Positions 9,293 through 16,012 of a stretch of 64,000 nt of DNA are shown one piece after another; the stretch's first letter is position 1; every line of letters begins with the position of its first letter. The position numbers and the translations under genes were made by a program. The stretch is taken from contig DBML01000025.1 in NCBI GenBank assembly GCA_002298915.1, forward strand, positions 62,001-126,000. Reading direction: 5' to 3'. Under the pieces are notes generated by a model. The model was not told the DNA's origin. It made no database searches and was given only the letters and a program-made list of their open reading frames with translations. This DNA is from Clostridium sp. UBA699 (GTDB taxonomy: Bacteria > Bacillota > Clostridia > Clostridiales > Clostridiaceae).

Positions 9293-10425
9293 TATTTTTT
9301 TCTGCAGCTCTCAGGCAGCAGGTACTGGTAGTAATAGCATTTAAGCCTTCCGTTGTAGAGCTTCCTGTTCTTGTCGGATTTCCTGCCGAAGCATTTTTCG
9401 AAGTCGGGATGTGACGTAATGACGAAGAAGCCGAACCTGTCCAGCTTCCCGAAAACCCTTCCCATGGTCCTGTAGATAGCCTCGGCTTCCTCGGACTCGC
9501 CGAGCCTCTCGCCGTACGGAGGGTTCGTGATGATGTAGCAGCACTTCTTGCTGCTGGAGAACTCGCTGACATCCTGCCTCTTGAAGGCTATGTTGTCCTC
9601 GACGCCCGCTTTCTTGGCGTTCCCGCGGGCTGTGTTCAGCACCCTGCCGTCGATGTCGGAGCAGAGTATCCTGAAGTCCTTGCTGTTTATGGAGTTGCGC
9701 GCGTGCGACCTTATGTCCTCCCACAGCTCAGCGTCAATGAAGTCGAACTGCTCCGAGACGAAGCTCCTGTTGAGGCCTGGCGCGATGTTCCTGCCTATCA
9801 TGGCGGCCTCAATGGCTATTGTGCCTGAGCCGCAGAAAGGGTCCATGAGAGGTATGTCCGGGTTCCATCCGCTTATGAGCACCATGGCAGCCGCCAGCGT
9901 CTCCTTTATAGGGGCGCCTCCGGCGAACTCCCTGTAGCCCCTCTTGTGCAGACCGGGACCGGTCGTGTCGAGTGTCAACGTGACGATGTCCTTCAGGATT
10001 GCCACCTCTATCTTGTACTCGGCGCCGTCCTCTGGGAAGGTGTCCCTCCTGTATTTCCTTTTCATCGATTCCACGACGGCCTTCTTCACGATGGACTGGA
10101 CGTCCGGAACGCTGTGGAGCTGTGATTTGACCGACTTGCCTGTGACGTGCATGAAGCCGTTTATCGGTATTATGTCTCCGAACTCGACTGCCTTGGTCCC
10201 CTGGAAGAGCTCCTCGAAGCTCATGGCCTTGAATTCGGCCAGCTGGATGAGCACCCTGTCGGCTGTCCTGAGCCACATGTTGCAGGTGACTATGTCCATC
10301 TCGTCGCCCTGGAAGGTCACCTTTCCGTTCTCAACCTTGAGGTCGTCGTAGCCGAGGGCCTTGAGTTCGTTTGCCACGACCTTCTCAAGGCCGAAGGTTG
10401 CCGTGGCTATAAGCGTAAAATCCAT
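9292..10425 (-). CDS. THUMP-domain rRNA guanine-N2 methyltransferase (RlmL/YpsC type)
   Basis: 377 aa. An N-terminal ferredoxin-like and THUMP RNA-binding region spans about residues 1-160. A Rossmann methyltransferase follows with DPFCGSGT (SAM motif I region, about residue 193) and the catalytic NPPYGER (about 302). This is the single-domain Firmicute form (YpsC) of the RlmL N-terminal half, which makes m2G in 23S rRNA; the target base is inferred from the family. The ATG follows AAAGGAGAGAATCGAAA. It stands alone, convergent with the gene at 8683 and divergent from the helicase at 10606. The gene is GC-rich like most of the window. Confidence 0.87.
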   Translation of the reverse strand: MDFTLIATATFGLEKVVANELKALGYDDLKVENGKVTFQGDEMDIVTCNMWLRTADRVLIQLAEFKAMSFEELFQGTKAVEFGDIIPINGFMHVTGKSVKSQLHSVPDVQSIVKKAVVESMKRKYRRDTFPEDGAEYKIEVAILKDIVTLTLDTTGPGLHKRGYREFAGGAPIKETLAAAMVLISGWNPDIPLMDPFCGSGTIAIEAAMIGRNIAPGLNRSFVSEQFDFIDAELWEDIRSHARNSINSKDFRILCSDIDGRVLNTARGNAKKAGVEDNIAFKRQDVSEFSSSKKCCYIITNPPYGERLGESEEAEAIYRTMGRVFGKLDRFGFFVITSHPDFEKCFGRKSDKNRKLYNGRLKCYYYQYLLPESCRKK

Positions 10426-10531
10426 TTTCGATTCTCTCCTTTATATATGCGTGCGATTGTATCCTCTAAATTAACATACCTATTCTACCACAAAACCATT
10501 TGCAGGACAAAGCAAAAGAAATTAACGGTGG

Positions 10532-10560
10532 TTGACAGGGGCGCTCCGTGAGTATAGAAT
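10532..10560 (+). promoter_or_regulatory. promoter for the DEAD-like helicase
   Basis: Perfect TTGACA (10532-10537), 17-base spacer, TAGAAT (10555-10560); the helicase start lies 45 bases on. Confidence 0.65.
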
Positions 10561-10605
10561 ATTATAAGTTCAGATAGAATTATTGAAAATGAGGTATATA
10601 AACAT

Positions 10606-11745
10606 ATGAATAATAAATTTGAAAAAATTGGCCTTGGCGAGGAACTCGTCGGCGGCCTCAAGCTCATGGGCATTACTGAGCCTACGGAGATACAGGAGAA
10701 GGCTATCCCCTGGGCGCTGGCAAACAAGGACGTTATAGGCCAGTCACAGACAGGAAGCGGTAAGACGCTCGCCTACCTGCTGCCGCTTTTCGCAAGGATC
10801 GACTCCAGCAAGAGGGAGATGCAGGCGATAGTGCTTGCTCCGACGCACGAGCTGGCGATGCAGATCGACAAGACAGCAAAGCTGCTTTCCGAAAAGTCAG
10901 GGATACCTGTGACTTCCATAGCAATCATCGGCGAGGTCAACGTCAAGAAACAGGTAGAAAAGCTGAGGGAGAAGCCGCACATCATAGTCGGCTCCGCCGG
11001 GAGGATCCTCGAGCTAATCAAGATAAAGAAGATAAGCGCCCACACAGTGAAGACCATAGTGCTTGACGAGGGCGACAAGCTTCTCAACGAAAAGAACATC
11101 ACCGTCGTGAAGGCCGTGATTAAAACAACCTTGAGGGACAGGCAGCTTATGATGTTCTCTGCCACAGTGACGGAGAAAGCGCTTGGAACTGCCAGGGAGC
11201 TGATGAAGGAGCCTGAGGTCATCAAGGTTAAGGAAGAGAACCTGGTGAACCCAGACATAGAGCATATCTACCTGCAGTGCGAGCAGAGGGACAAGATCGA
11301 GGTTCTGAGGAAGCTCATAGCTTCGACCAACCCTGCAAAAGGGATCATATTCATCAACAAGTCTGACGACATTCAGATCATGACTGCTAAGCTGCAGTTC
11401 CACAACATCAACGCCCAAAGCATATTCGGGACGGCTTCAAAGGAAGACAGGAAGAACGCCATGGAGGGCTTCAGGAGCGGAAAATACAAGCTTCTGGTGG
11501 CTTCGGACCTTGCGGCAAGGGGGCTCGACATTGCAGGGGTGTCGCACATTTTCAACCTCGACCTGCCAGAGGACCATAAAGAGTACCTTCACAGGGCGGG
11601 AAGGACAGGAAGGCAGGGTCTGGCGGGAACGTGCATATCGATCGTGACCGAGAAGGAGGTTGCGGTCCTCAGAAAGATGGAGAGGGAGTTCATCATCGAG
11701 ATAAGCCCTGCCAAGATATACAAGGGAGTAATCAGCAAGCTGTAG
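10606..11745 (+). CDS. DEAD/DEAH-family RNA helicase with DEGD motif II
   Basis: 379 aa, the minimal two-domain helicase core. Visible motifs are SQTGSGKT (I), PTHEL (Ia, with His in place of the usual Arg), VLDEGD (II, Gly in place of Ala), SATVTEKA (III), FINKSDD (IV region), DLAARGLDIAG (V) and HRAGRTGRQG (VI). There is little sequence beyond the core, so there is no obvious RNA-binding appendage. Such short proteins in Firmicutes are annotated as CshB/YfmL-like helicases in cold adaptation and ribosome assembly; which of these applies is not decidable here. The ATG at 10606 follows GAGGTATATAAACAT. A clear promoter lies upstream and a terminator at 11818. A solitary repeat arm begins only 13 bases after the stop codon. 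Confidence 0.85.
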   Translation: MNNKFEKIGLGEELVGGLKLMGITEPTEIQEKAIPWALANKDVIGQSQTGSGKTLAYLLPLFARIDSSKREMQAIVLAPTHELAMQIDKTAKLLSEKSGIPVTSIAIIGEVNVKKQVEKLREKPHIIVGSAGRILELIKIKKISAHTVKTIVLDEGDKLLNEKNITVVKAVIKTTLRDRQLMMFSATVTEKALGTARELMKEPEVIKVKEENLVNPDIEHIYLQCEQRDKIEVLRKLIASTNPAKGIIFINKSDDIQIMTAKLQFHNINAQSIFGTASKEDRKNAMEGFRSGKYKLLVASDLAARGLDIAGVSHIFNLDLPEDHKEYLHRAGRTGRQGLAGTCISIVTEKEVAVLRKMEREFIIEISPAKIYKGVISKL

Positions 11746-11758
11746 GCCGGGATAAGCC

Positions 11759-11779
11759 GGGACGGTTAACAAGTGTTGC
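11759..11779 (+). repeat. GGGACGGTTAACA repeat, single arm
   Basis: Copy 1 of the dispersed family. GGGACGGTTAACAAGTGTTG is present without an opposing arm, 13 bases after the helicase stop codon. Confidence 0.85.
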
Positions 11780-11817
11780 GCTCTCTAGAAGATTTAACGT
11801 AAAACAAAATTACTTTT

Positions 11818-11862
11818 GAGCCTGACCTTAGGCAAGAGCCCGGGTCAGGCTTTTATCTTTGT
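11818..11862 (+). terminator. terminator of the helicase gene
   Basis: GCCTGACC (11820-11827) pairs with GGTCAGGC (11843-11850), followed by TTTTATCTTTGTTTTC. Confidence 0.75.
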
Positions 11863-11868
11863 TTTCTT

Positions 11869-11889
11869 GGGGACGGTTAACAAGTGTTT
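11869..11889 (+). repeat. GGGACGGTTAACA repeat, single arm
   Basis: Copy 2. GGGGACGGTTAACAAGTGTT without an opposing arm, directly after the helicase terminator. Confidence 0.85.
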
Positions 11890-11985
11890 CGAATTATTTT
11901 CAGCCGGTCATCGTATAAAAAGCAAGATATCGGGAGCATTTCGGAGGTAACCTGGGGTAAATCCGCCTAAGGCCGACTCAAAAGG

Positions 11986-12013
11986 TTGCATATATTTTAT
12001 TATAAAGTATAAT
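11986..12013 (+). promoter_or_regulatory. candidate promoter of a small transcript
   Basis: TTGCAT (11986-11991), 16-base spacer, TATAAT (12008-12013) in the 667-base gene-free region before the Rh transporter. A predicted start falls at about 12020, right at a strong hairpin. Confidence 0.45.
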
Positions 12014-12019
12014 ATAACT

Positions 12020-12130
12020 TATAACAGGCTTGTTTTTACCCCTTATTTTCAAGCCTGTTATTTCCCCCAAGAGTATATGATGTTAATTTTGGGATCTGGA
12101 GCAAAAGCGACCGATCCCCCTTTCTTTTTT
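12020..12130 (+). ncRNA. candidate small RNA with two hairpins
   Basis: Inferred from a promoter-like sequence upstream, a hairpin TAACAGGCTT / AAGCCTGTTA (12022-12060), and a terminator-like stem GGGATC / GATCCC (12091-12118) followed by CCTTTCTTTTTTT. There is no reading frame with a ribosome site inside. It could equally be the first part of a long leader for the Rh gene at 12413 whose transcription is attenuated. No known RNA family was recognised. Confidence 0.3.
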
Positions 12131-12131
12131 T

Positions 12132-12197
12132 GGGGACGGTTAACAACTGTTTGCGGTGTCGATTTTCTTAAAGAACGATTAGTTGTTAACCGTCCCC
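12132..12197. repeat. GGGACGGTTAACA repeat, full palindrome
   Basis: Copy 3, 66 bp. Arms GGGGACGGTTAACAACT / AGTTGTTAACCGTCCCC. The interior (TGTTTGCGGTGTCGA...) resembles copy 4 after the Rh gene, so the Rh gene is bracketed by two related copies. Confidence 0.93.
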
Positions 12198-12320
12198 GTT
12201 TTGAAATATTAAGAATAGTGAAGGCAGCATGACTATTCTTCCGTTTTTTGCCGTTTTTAGTTAGTATTCTAATTTTACGACACTTTCACTGTAAACGTTT
12301 AAATGGTATCATGGAAATTG

Positions 12321-12358
12321 TGTGCCTTTACTGTCTCACGTGAGACACAAATGGCACA
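12321..12358 (+). promoter_or_regulatory. 38-bp imperfect inverted repeat upstream of the Rh gene
   Basis: The core TGTCTCACGTGAGACA is a perfect 16-bp palindrome, and outer arms TGTGCC / GGCACA extend it to 19-base arms with about four mismatches. It lies 55 bases before the Rh transporter start codon, a plausible operator or attenuator position. A second small hairpin (GTTTGT / ACAAAC, about 12375-12391) follows it. Confidence 0.5.
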
Positions 12359-12412
12359 AATTTTTAGAAAAGATTGTTTGTTTTTTAACAAACTTTCAGA
12401 GGGGGAAAGAAA

Positions 12413-13666
12413 ATGACTGAGCATGCAAAGAAACAGTCAAAGGAAGCAATGACAGCACCGGTGAACAAAAAACTGCTATTATTTTTTCTGCTTATCTTCG
12501 TAGGCGCCGCCTTGCTTCTGGTTCCAGCATTCAACCACAACGTTGCCGCCGGAATTTCGTCGATCGACGCGGAGGCCACCAGTTCAGCCGCCATGGCATC
12601 AACTTACGGAACGATCTTCGACACGCTGAAGTATGAACGATCCATTCATATTCTGGCAATGCTTCTCGTCGGCTTCGGCTTCCTGATGGTGTTTGTCAGG
12701 AACCACGGCTACAGCTCCATAACCGCCACTTTCCTTGTGGTCAGCATCGGCATTCCGATGTACATCGTTATCAAAAGCTTTGGAGCCGGCGATTTCGCTA
12801 TGTCTGCCATAAGCATAGACACGCTCCTTTTCGCCGAATTCGCAGCGGCGAGCCTGCTGATTGCTATTGGTGCGCCACTCGGAAGGCTCAAGATGGACCA
12901 GTATGTCGCGATGGGGCTTCTGTTCATACCTGCCTACATATTCAACGAATGGCTCATACTCGAGAGCGGTCTCTTCAAGGGCTTCCTTGACACCGGCGGC
13001 TCCATAGTCATACATACTTTCGGCGCATATTTCGGGCTGGGAGTCGTGGCCAACACGCTTTCAAAGTTCAAGAACGATCCCGCCTGCGAAAACACCCCTG
13101 CATCAAACCAGTTCTGCCTGCTGGGCAGCATGATACTCTGGCTCTTCTGGCCTTCCTTCACTAGCGCCATTGTCGCGCCTGAGAGGGTGGTGCTTACTGC
13201 CATGAACACAATATTCGCCCTCTGCGGCGCTACCTTTGCAACTTACATCTTCTCAAAGTTCATCAGAGGGAAGATTGAAATCGAGGACATAGCAAATGCA
13301 GCTCTGGCAGGAGGTGTCGCGATAGGTTCGACCTGCGACATGACGACACCAGGCTTCGCCCTGCTGATCGGGCTTGCTGCAGGCGCACTTAGCGTCATCG
13401 GCTACAGCATAATCGCTCCGAAGCTCGAACAGCTGATAAAAGGAACGGACACCTGCGGCATAAACAACCTGCACGGCATGCCTGGAATACTCGGCGGTCT
13501 CATGGCCATCTTCATAACAGGCCATGCTGCCGTCCAGCTGCTAGGCATCGTCGTTACTGTGTGCCTGGCCTTCATCCTAGGAAAAGCAACAGGTTCAGTG
13601 ATAAGCCTGCTCGGTAAGAAAGAGCTTCCTTACAGCGACGAGGATGAGTTCTTCGTAGCTGAATAA
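12413..13666 (+). CDS. Rh-family ammonium/ammonia channel
   Basis: 417 aa with 11-12 hydrophobic helices and no cytosolic domain of note. Residues such as VIHTFGAYFGLG (about residue 200) and NNLHGMPGILGG (about 354) are the pore-His region signatures of the Rh/Amt superfamily, and they look closer to Rh50-type proteins than to bacterial AmtB. It would move NH3/NH4+ across the cell membrane. A long first extracytosolic loop (residues 43-75, AGISSIDAEATSS...) fits Rh proteins. The ATG follows AGAGGGGGAAAGAAA. No glnK is adjacent, which is usual for amtB and unusual to lack. The inverted repeat at 12321 and two family repeats (12132 and 13679) flank it. Nitrogen context: gltB lies 5 kb upstream. 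Confidence 0.82.
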   Translation: MTEHAKKQSKEAMTAPVNKKLLLFFLLIFVGAALLLVPAFNHNVAAGISSIDAEATSSAAMASTYGTIFDTLKYERSIHILAMLLVGFGFLMVFVRNHGYSSITATFLVVSIGIPMYIVIKSFGAGDFAMSAISIDTLLFAEFAAASLLIAIGAPLGRLKMDQYVAMGLLFIPAYIFNEWLILESGLFKGFLDTGGSIVIHTFGAYFGLGVVANTLSKFKNDPACENTPASNQFCLLGSMILWLFWPSFTSAIVAPERVVLTAMNTIFALCGATFATYIFSKFIRGKIEIEDIANAALAGGVAIGSTCDMTTPGFALLIGLAAGALSVIGYSIIAPKLEQLIKGTDTCGINNLHGMPGILGGLMAIFITGHAAVQLLGIVVTVCLAFILGKATGSVISLLGKKELPYSDEDEFFVAE

Positions 13667-13678
13667 GCGAAAACGACC

Positions 13679-13744
13679 GGGGACGGTTAACAACTTTTTG
13701 CGGTGTGAGATACCTCAAAAGGCAATTAGTTGTTAACCGTCCCC
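13679..13744. repeat. GGGACGGTTAACA repeat, full palindrome
   Basis: Copy 4, 66 bp, between the convergent Rh and ggt genes, 12 bases from the Rh stop and 8 bases from the ggt stop. It is followed by GATTTTTTTT on the plus strand, so it may also terminate Rh transcription. Confidence 0.93.
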
Positions 13745-13752
13745 GATTTTTT

Positions 13753-15360
13753 TTACCAGCTGTACACCGCGCCGTCGGTCCTGGAGTCGGTCGCGCCGAC
13801 CAGTACCCCGTTTTCGCCTCTCCAGATTATCTGGCCCCTTCCGAAAAGCAGGGCGTCCCTGTCAAGTCTCACGTCGTGACCCCTCTCCTCAAGCCTGTCT
13901 GCAGAATACTTGTCGAAGCCCCTCTCGAACCTGACCTCCTTGCCCTGCATCCATATCCATCTCGGCGCGTCCAGCGCTGCCTGAGGGTTAAGCCCGAAGT
14001 CTATGCAGTTGGACAGGACCTGGACATGGGCTTGTGGCTGCATGAACCCTCCCATTATGCCGAAAGGACCAACTGGGAGGCCGTCCTTCATCAGGAAGCC
14101 GGGTATGATCGTGTGGTAAGGCCTCTTGTTGGGCTCGAGCGCGTTGGCGTGGTTCTCGTCAAAGGAGAAGTTCCTCCCCCTGCTGTGGAGTGATATTCCT
14201 GTCCCCGGGACGACGAGGCCTGAGCCGAAGCCCATGTAGTTGCTCTGTATGTAGGAGACCATGTTTCCTTCTCCGTCTGCCGCCGCGAGGTATACGGTGC
14301 CCCCGTCGCTGTGCCTGGTCGGTGCAGGGTCTATAGCCTCCCTTCCTATCTTCTTCCTGCTCTCGTAGGCGAAGGCTTCCGAAAGAAGGTCCTCCACCCT
14401 AACCCTCATGCTCCTCGCGTCCGCCACATGCTGCAGGGCTGCCTGGAAGGCAAGCTTCACCGCTTCCACCTGGAAGTGTGCCGCCTCTGTCCTGCTCATC
14501 TTTGACAGGTCAAAGCCCTTGAGGATGTTGAGCGCCATCAGCGCCGTTATCCCCTGACCGTTCGGAGGTATCTCGAAGACGTCGTAGCCCCTGTAGTTCA
14601 CGCTTATGGGCTCGACCCACTCGGGCTGGTAGCCTGCAAGATCCTCCTTGCTCAGGTAGCCCCCCGTTTTGCTTGAGAAATCGACTATCCGGTCTGCCAG
14701 CTCTCCTCTGTAGAAGGACTCCGCCTTCGTCTCCCCTATGCTCCTCAGTGTGGCCGCAAGCTCCTTGAGCCTGAATATCTCCCCTGCTTCAGGCGGACGA
14801 CCCCCAGGAGCGAAGGCCTCGAACCAGTGCCTGAACTTGTCGCCCTTAAGGTCTGCCAGCAGCTTCCTGTACTCCTTCTTCCAGTAGAAGCTGAGGACCG
14901 GCGACACAGGGTACCCTTCTTCTGCGTAGAGCGCTGCGGGTTCGACCAGCTCCCTGAAGGGCAGCTTGCCGAACCTTGCGGAAAGCGCTGCCCAGGCAGC
15001 AGGTATACCCGGAACGTTGACTGTTTCCCACCCGTACTCGGGGATGTCGCTGAAGCCGCGGCTTTTGAGCTTTTCGATCGATATACCAGACGGGGAGGTC
15101 CCGCTGGAGTTCAGACCGTGAAGCTTCCCGTTGTGCCATACGATTGCGAAGGCGTCGCCCCCGACTCCGTTCGAGGTGGGCTCGCATACGGTTAGCGCAG
15201 CAGCTGCTGCCACGGCGGCGTCAACGGCGTTCCCGCCCTTCTTCAGGATATCGAGACCCGCTTCCGCTGCGCAGGGCATCGAGCAGGCCACCATCCCCCT
15301 CCTGCCGTAGACCACGTTCCTCTGTGAAGTGTAGGGGTTGTACATAGGGTCGAAATTCAT
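13753..15360 (-). CDS. gamma-glutamyltransferase family protein
   Basis: 535 aa. An Ntn-type hydrolase that cleaves or transfers gamma-glutamyl groups (glutathione and related amides) after autoprocessing. The N-terminal MVACSMPCAAEAGLDIL... and the NAVDAAVAAAAAL and GVGGDAFAI stretches are typical of the large subunit. The processing Thr is in HSDGGTVYLAAADGEGN (about residue 352), where the usual TTH is GTV, and the small subunit follows with NYMGFGSG and GIMGGFMQPQAH. No signal peptide is seen, so a cytosolic form is likely. The start at 15360 is set by GGAGGCAGGAGAT. It overlaps the end of the DUF4177 gene by 4 bases (ATGA type), a sign of translational coupling. Confidence 0.85.
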   Translation of the reverse strand: MNFDPMYNPYTSQRNVVYGRRGMVACSMPCAAEAGLDILKKGGNAVDAAVAAAAALTVCEPTSNGVGGDAFAIVWHNGKLHGLNSSGTSPSGISIEKLKSRGFSDIPEYGWETVNVPGIPAAWAALSARFGKLPFRELVEPAALYAEEGYPVSPVLSFYWKKEYRKLLADLKGDKFRHWFEAFAPGGRPPEAGEIFRLKELAATLRSIGETKAESFYRGELADRIVDFSSKTGGYLSKEDLAGYQPEWVEPISVNYRGYDVFEIPPNGQGITALMALNILKGFDLSKMSRTEAAHFQVEAVKLAFQAALQHVADARSMRVRVEDLLSEAFAYESRKKIGREAIDPAPTRHSDGGTVYLAAADGEGNMVSYIQSNYMGFGSGLVVPGTGISLHSRGRNFSFDENHANALEPNKRPYHTIIPGFLMKDGLPVGPFGIMGGFMQPQAHVQVLSNCIDFGLNPQAALDAPRWIWMQGKEVRFERGFDKYSADRLEERGHDVRLDRDALLFGRGQIIWRGENGVLVGATDSRTDGAVYSW

Positions 15361-15560
15361 ATCTCCTGCCTCCTTCTTTTGAACACGGCAACGACCTCCC
15401 TGCTCCGGCCGTATGCCTGTGCCGTTGGGAAGCAAGCTACGAGCTCCCAGCCCTGCTCTCCAAGCCTGTTTAACTCGTTTCTGAAAATATTTTCCTCTAA
15501 CCTCCCTTCAAAAATACCTATCGTCTCAAACTTGATGTTCGTGTATTCCCATTTCTCCAT
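15357..15560 (-). CDS. DUF4177 family small protein
   Basis: 67 aa. MEKWEYTNIKFETIGIFEGR, then an LNRLGEQGWELVACFP core typical of DUF4177, and a basic C-terminus. The function of the family is unknown. The start at 15560 was chosen because GGGGG lies 8 bases upstream; the ATG at 15566 is too close to it. The stop overlaps the gamma-glutamyltransferase start, so the two form an operon with this gene first. Confidence 0.72.
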   Translation of the reverse strand: MEKWEYTNIKFETIGIFEGRLEENIFRNELNRLGEQGWELVACFPTAQAYGRSREVVAVFKRRRQEI

Positions 15561-15749
15561 TTGCATGTCCCCCTGAATTTAAAATATTTATAACGGGCCT
15601 GAAACCTGTAGATATTTTGAGATATTGGAGTATAATTAGATTATACGATGGTATTTGATGTTTGCGTTCCATATCGTATGTGGTATTATTTACTCTATTA
15701 ACAGTTAATATTTATTGCATCAACCTGATGCGGAAGGAGCTGATTCTTA

Positions 15750-15968
15750 ATGGGTGAATTTTTACTTTTGATGTTCTTTATCATCATTGCTGTGGCTATT
15801 TTCGGTTCTATGATTTTGTTCACGGTGGCCCTGCCCTTCTTTATCATCGCCGCGGTGATAGGGCTGATCTTCTCGGTCTTCGGGCTCGTGTTTAAGTTGA
15901 TATTCGGAGCTCCGCTGCTTTTCATAGTGATAGTGGCGTGCCTGATATACTTTCTGAGAGGTAAATAG
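15750..15968 (+). CDS. small hydrophobic membrane protein
   Basis: 72 aa, almost entirely hydrophobic: two or three helices (about 4-25, 28-50 and 52-68) ending LIYFLRGK. No family recognised. The ribosome site GGAAGGAG is 10 bases before the ATG, and a strong terminator follows 8 bases after the stop, so this is a real single-gene transcript. Small proteins of this kind are often stress-induced, but nothing here shows it. Confidence 0.68.
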   Translation: MGEFLLLMFFIIIAVAIFGSMILFTVALPFFIIAAVIGLIFSVFGLVFKLIFGAPLLFIVIVACLIYFLRGK

Positions 15969-15974
15969 CGTGAA

Positions 15975-16012
15975 CGGCCGGACAGTCCAGACGGATTGTC
16001 CGGCCTTTTGTT
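15975..16012. terminator. bidirectional terminator
   Basis: GGCCGGACAGTCC and the complementary GGATTGTCCGGCC at 15976-16005, followed by TTTTGTTTATT. It lies between the small membrane protein and the convergent copper ATPase. Confidence 0.85.
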
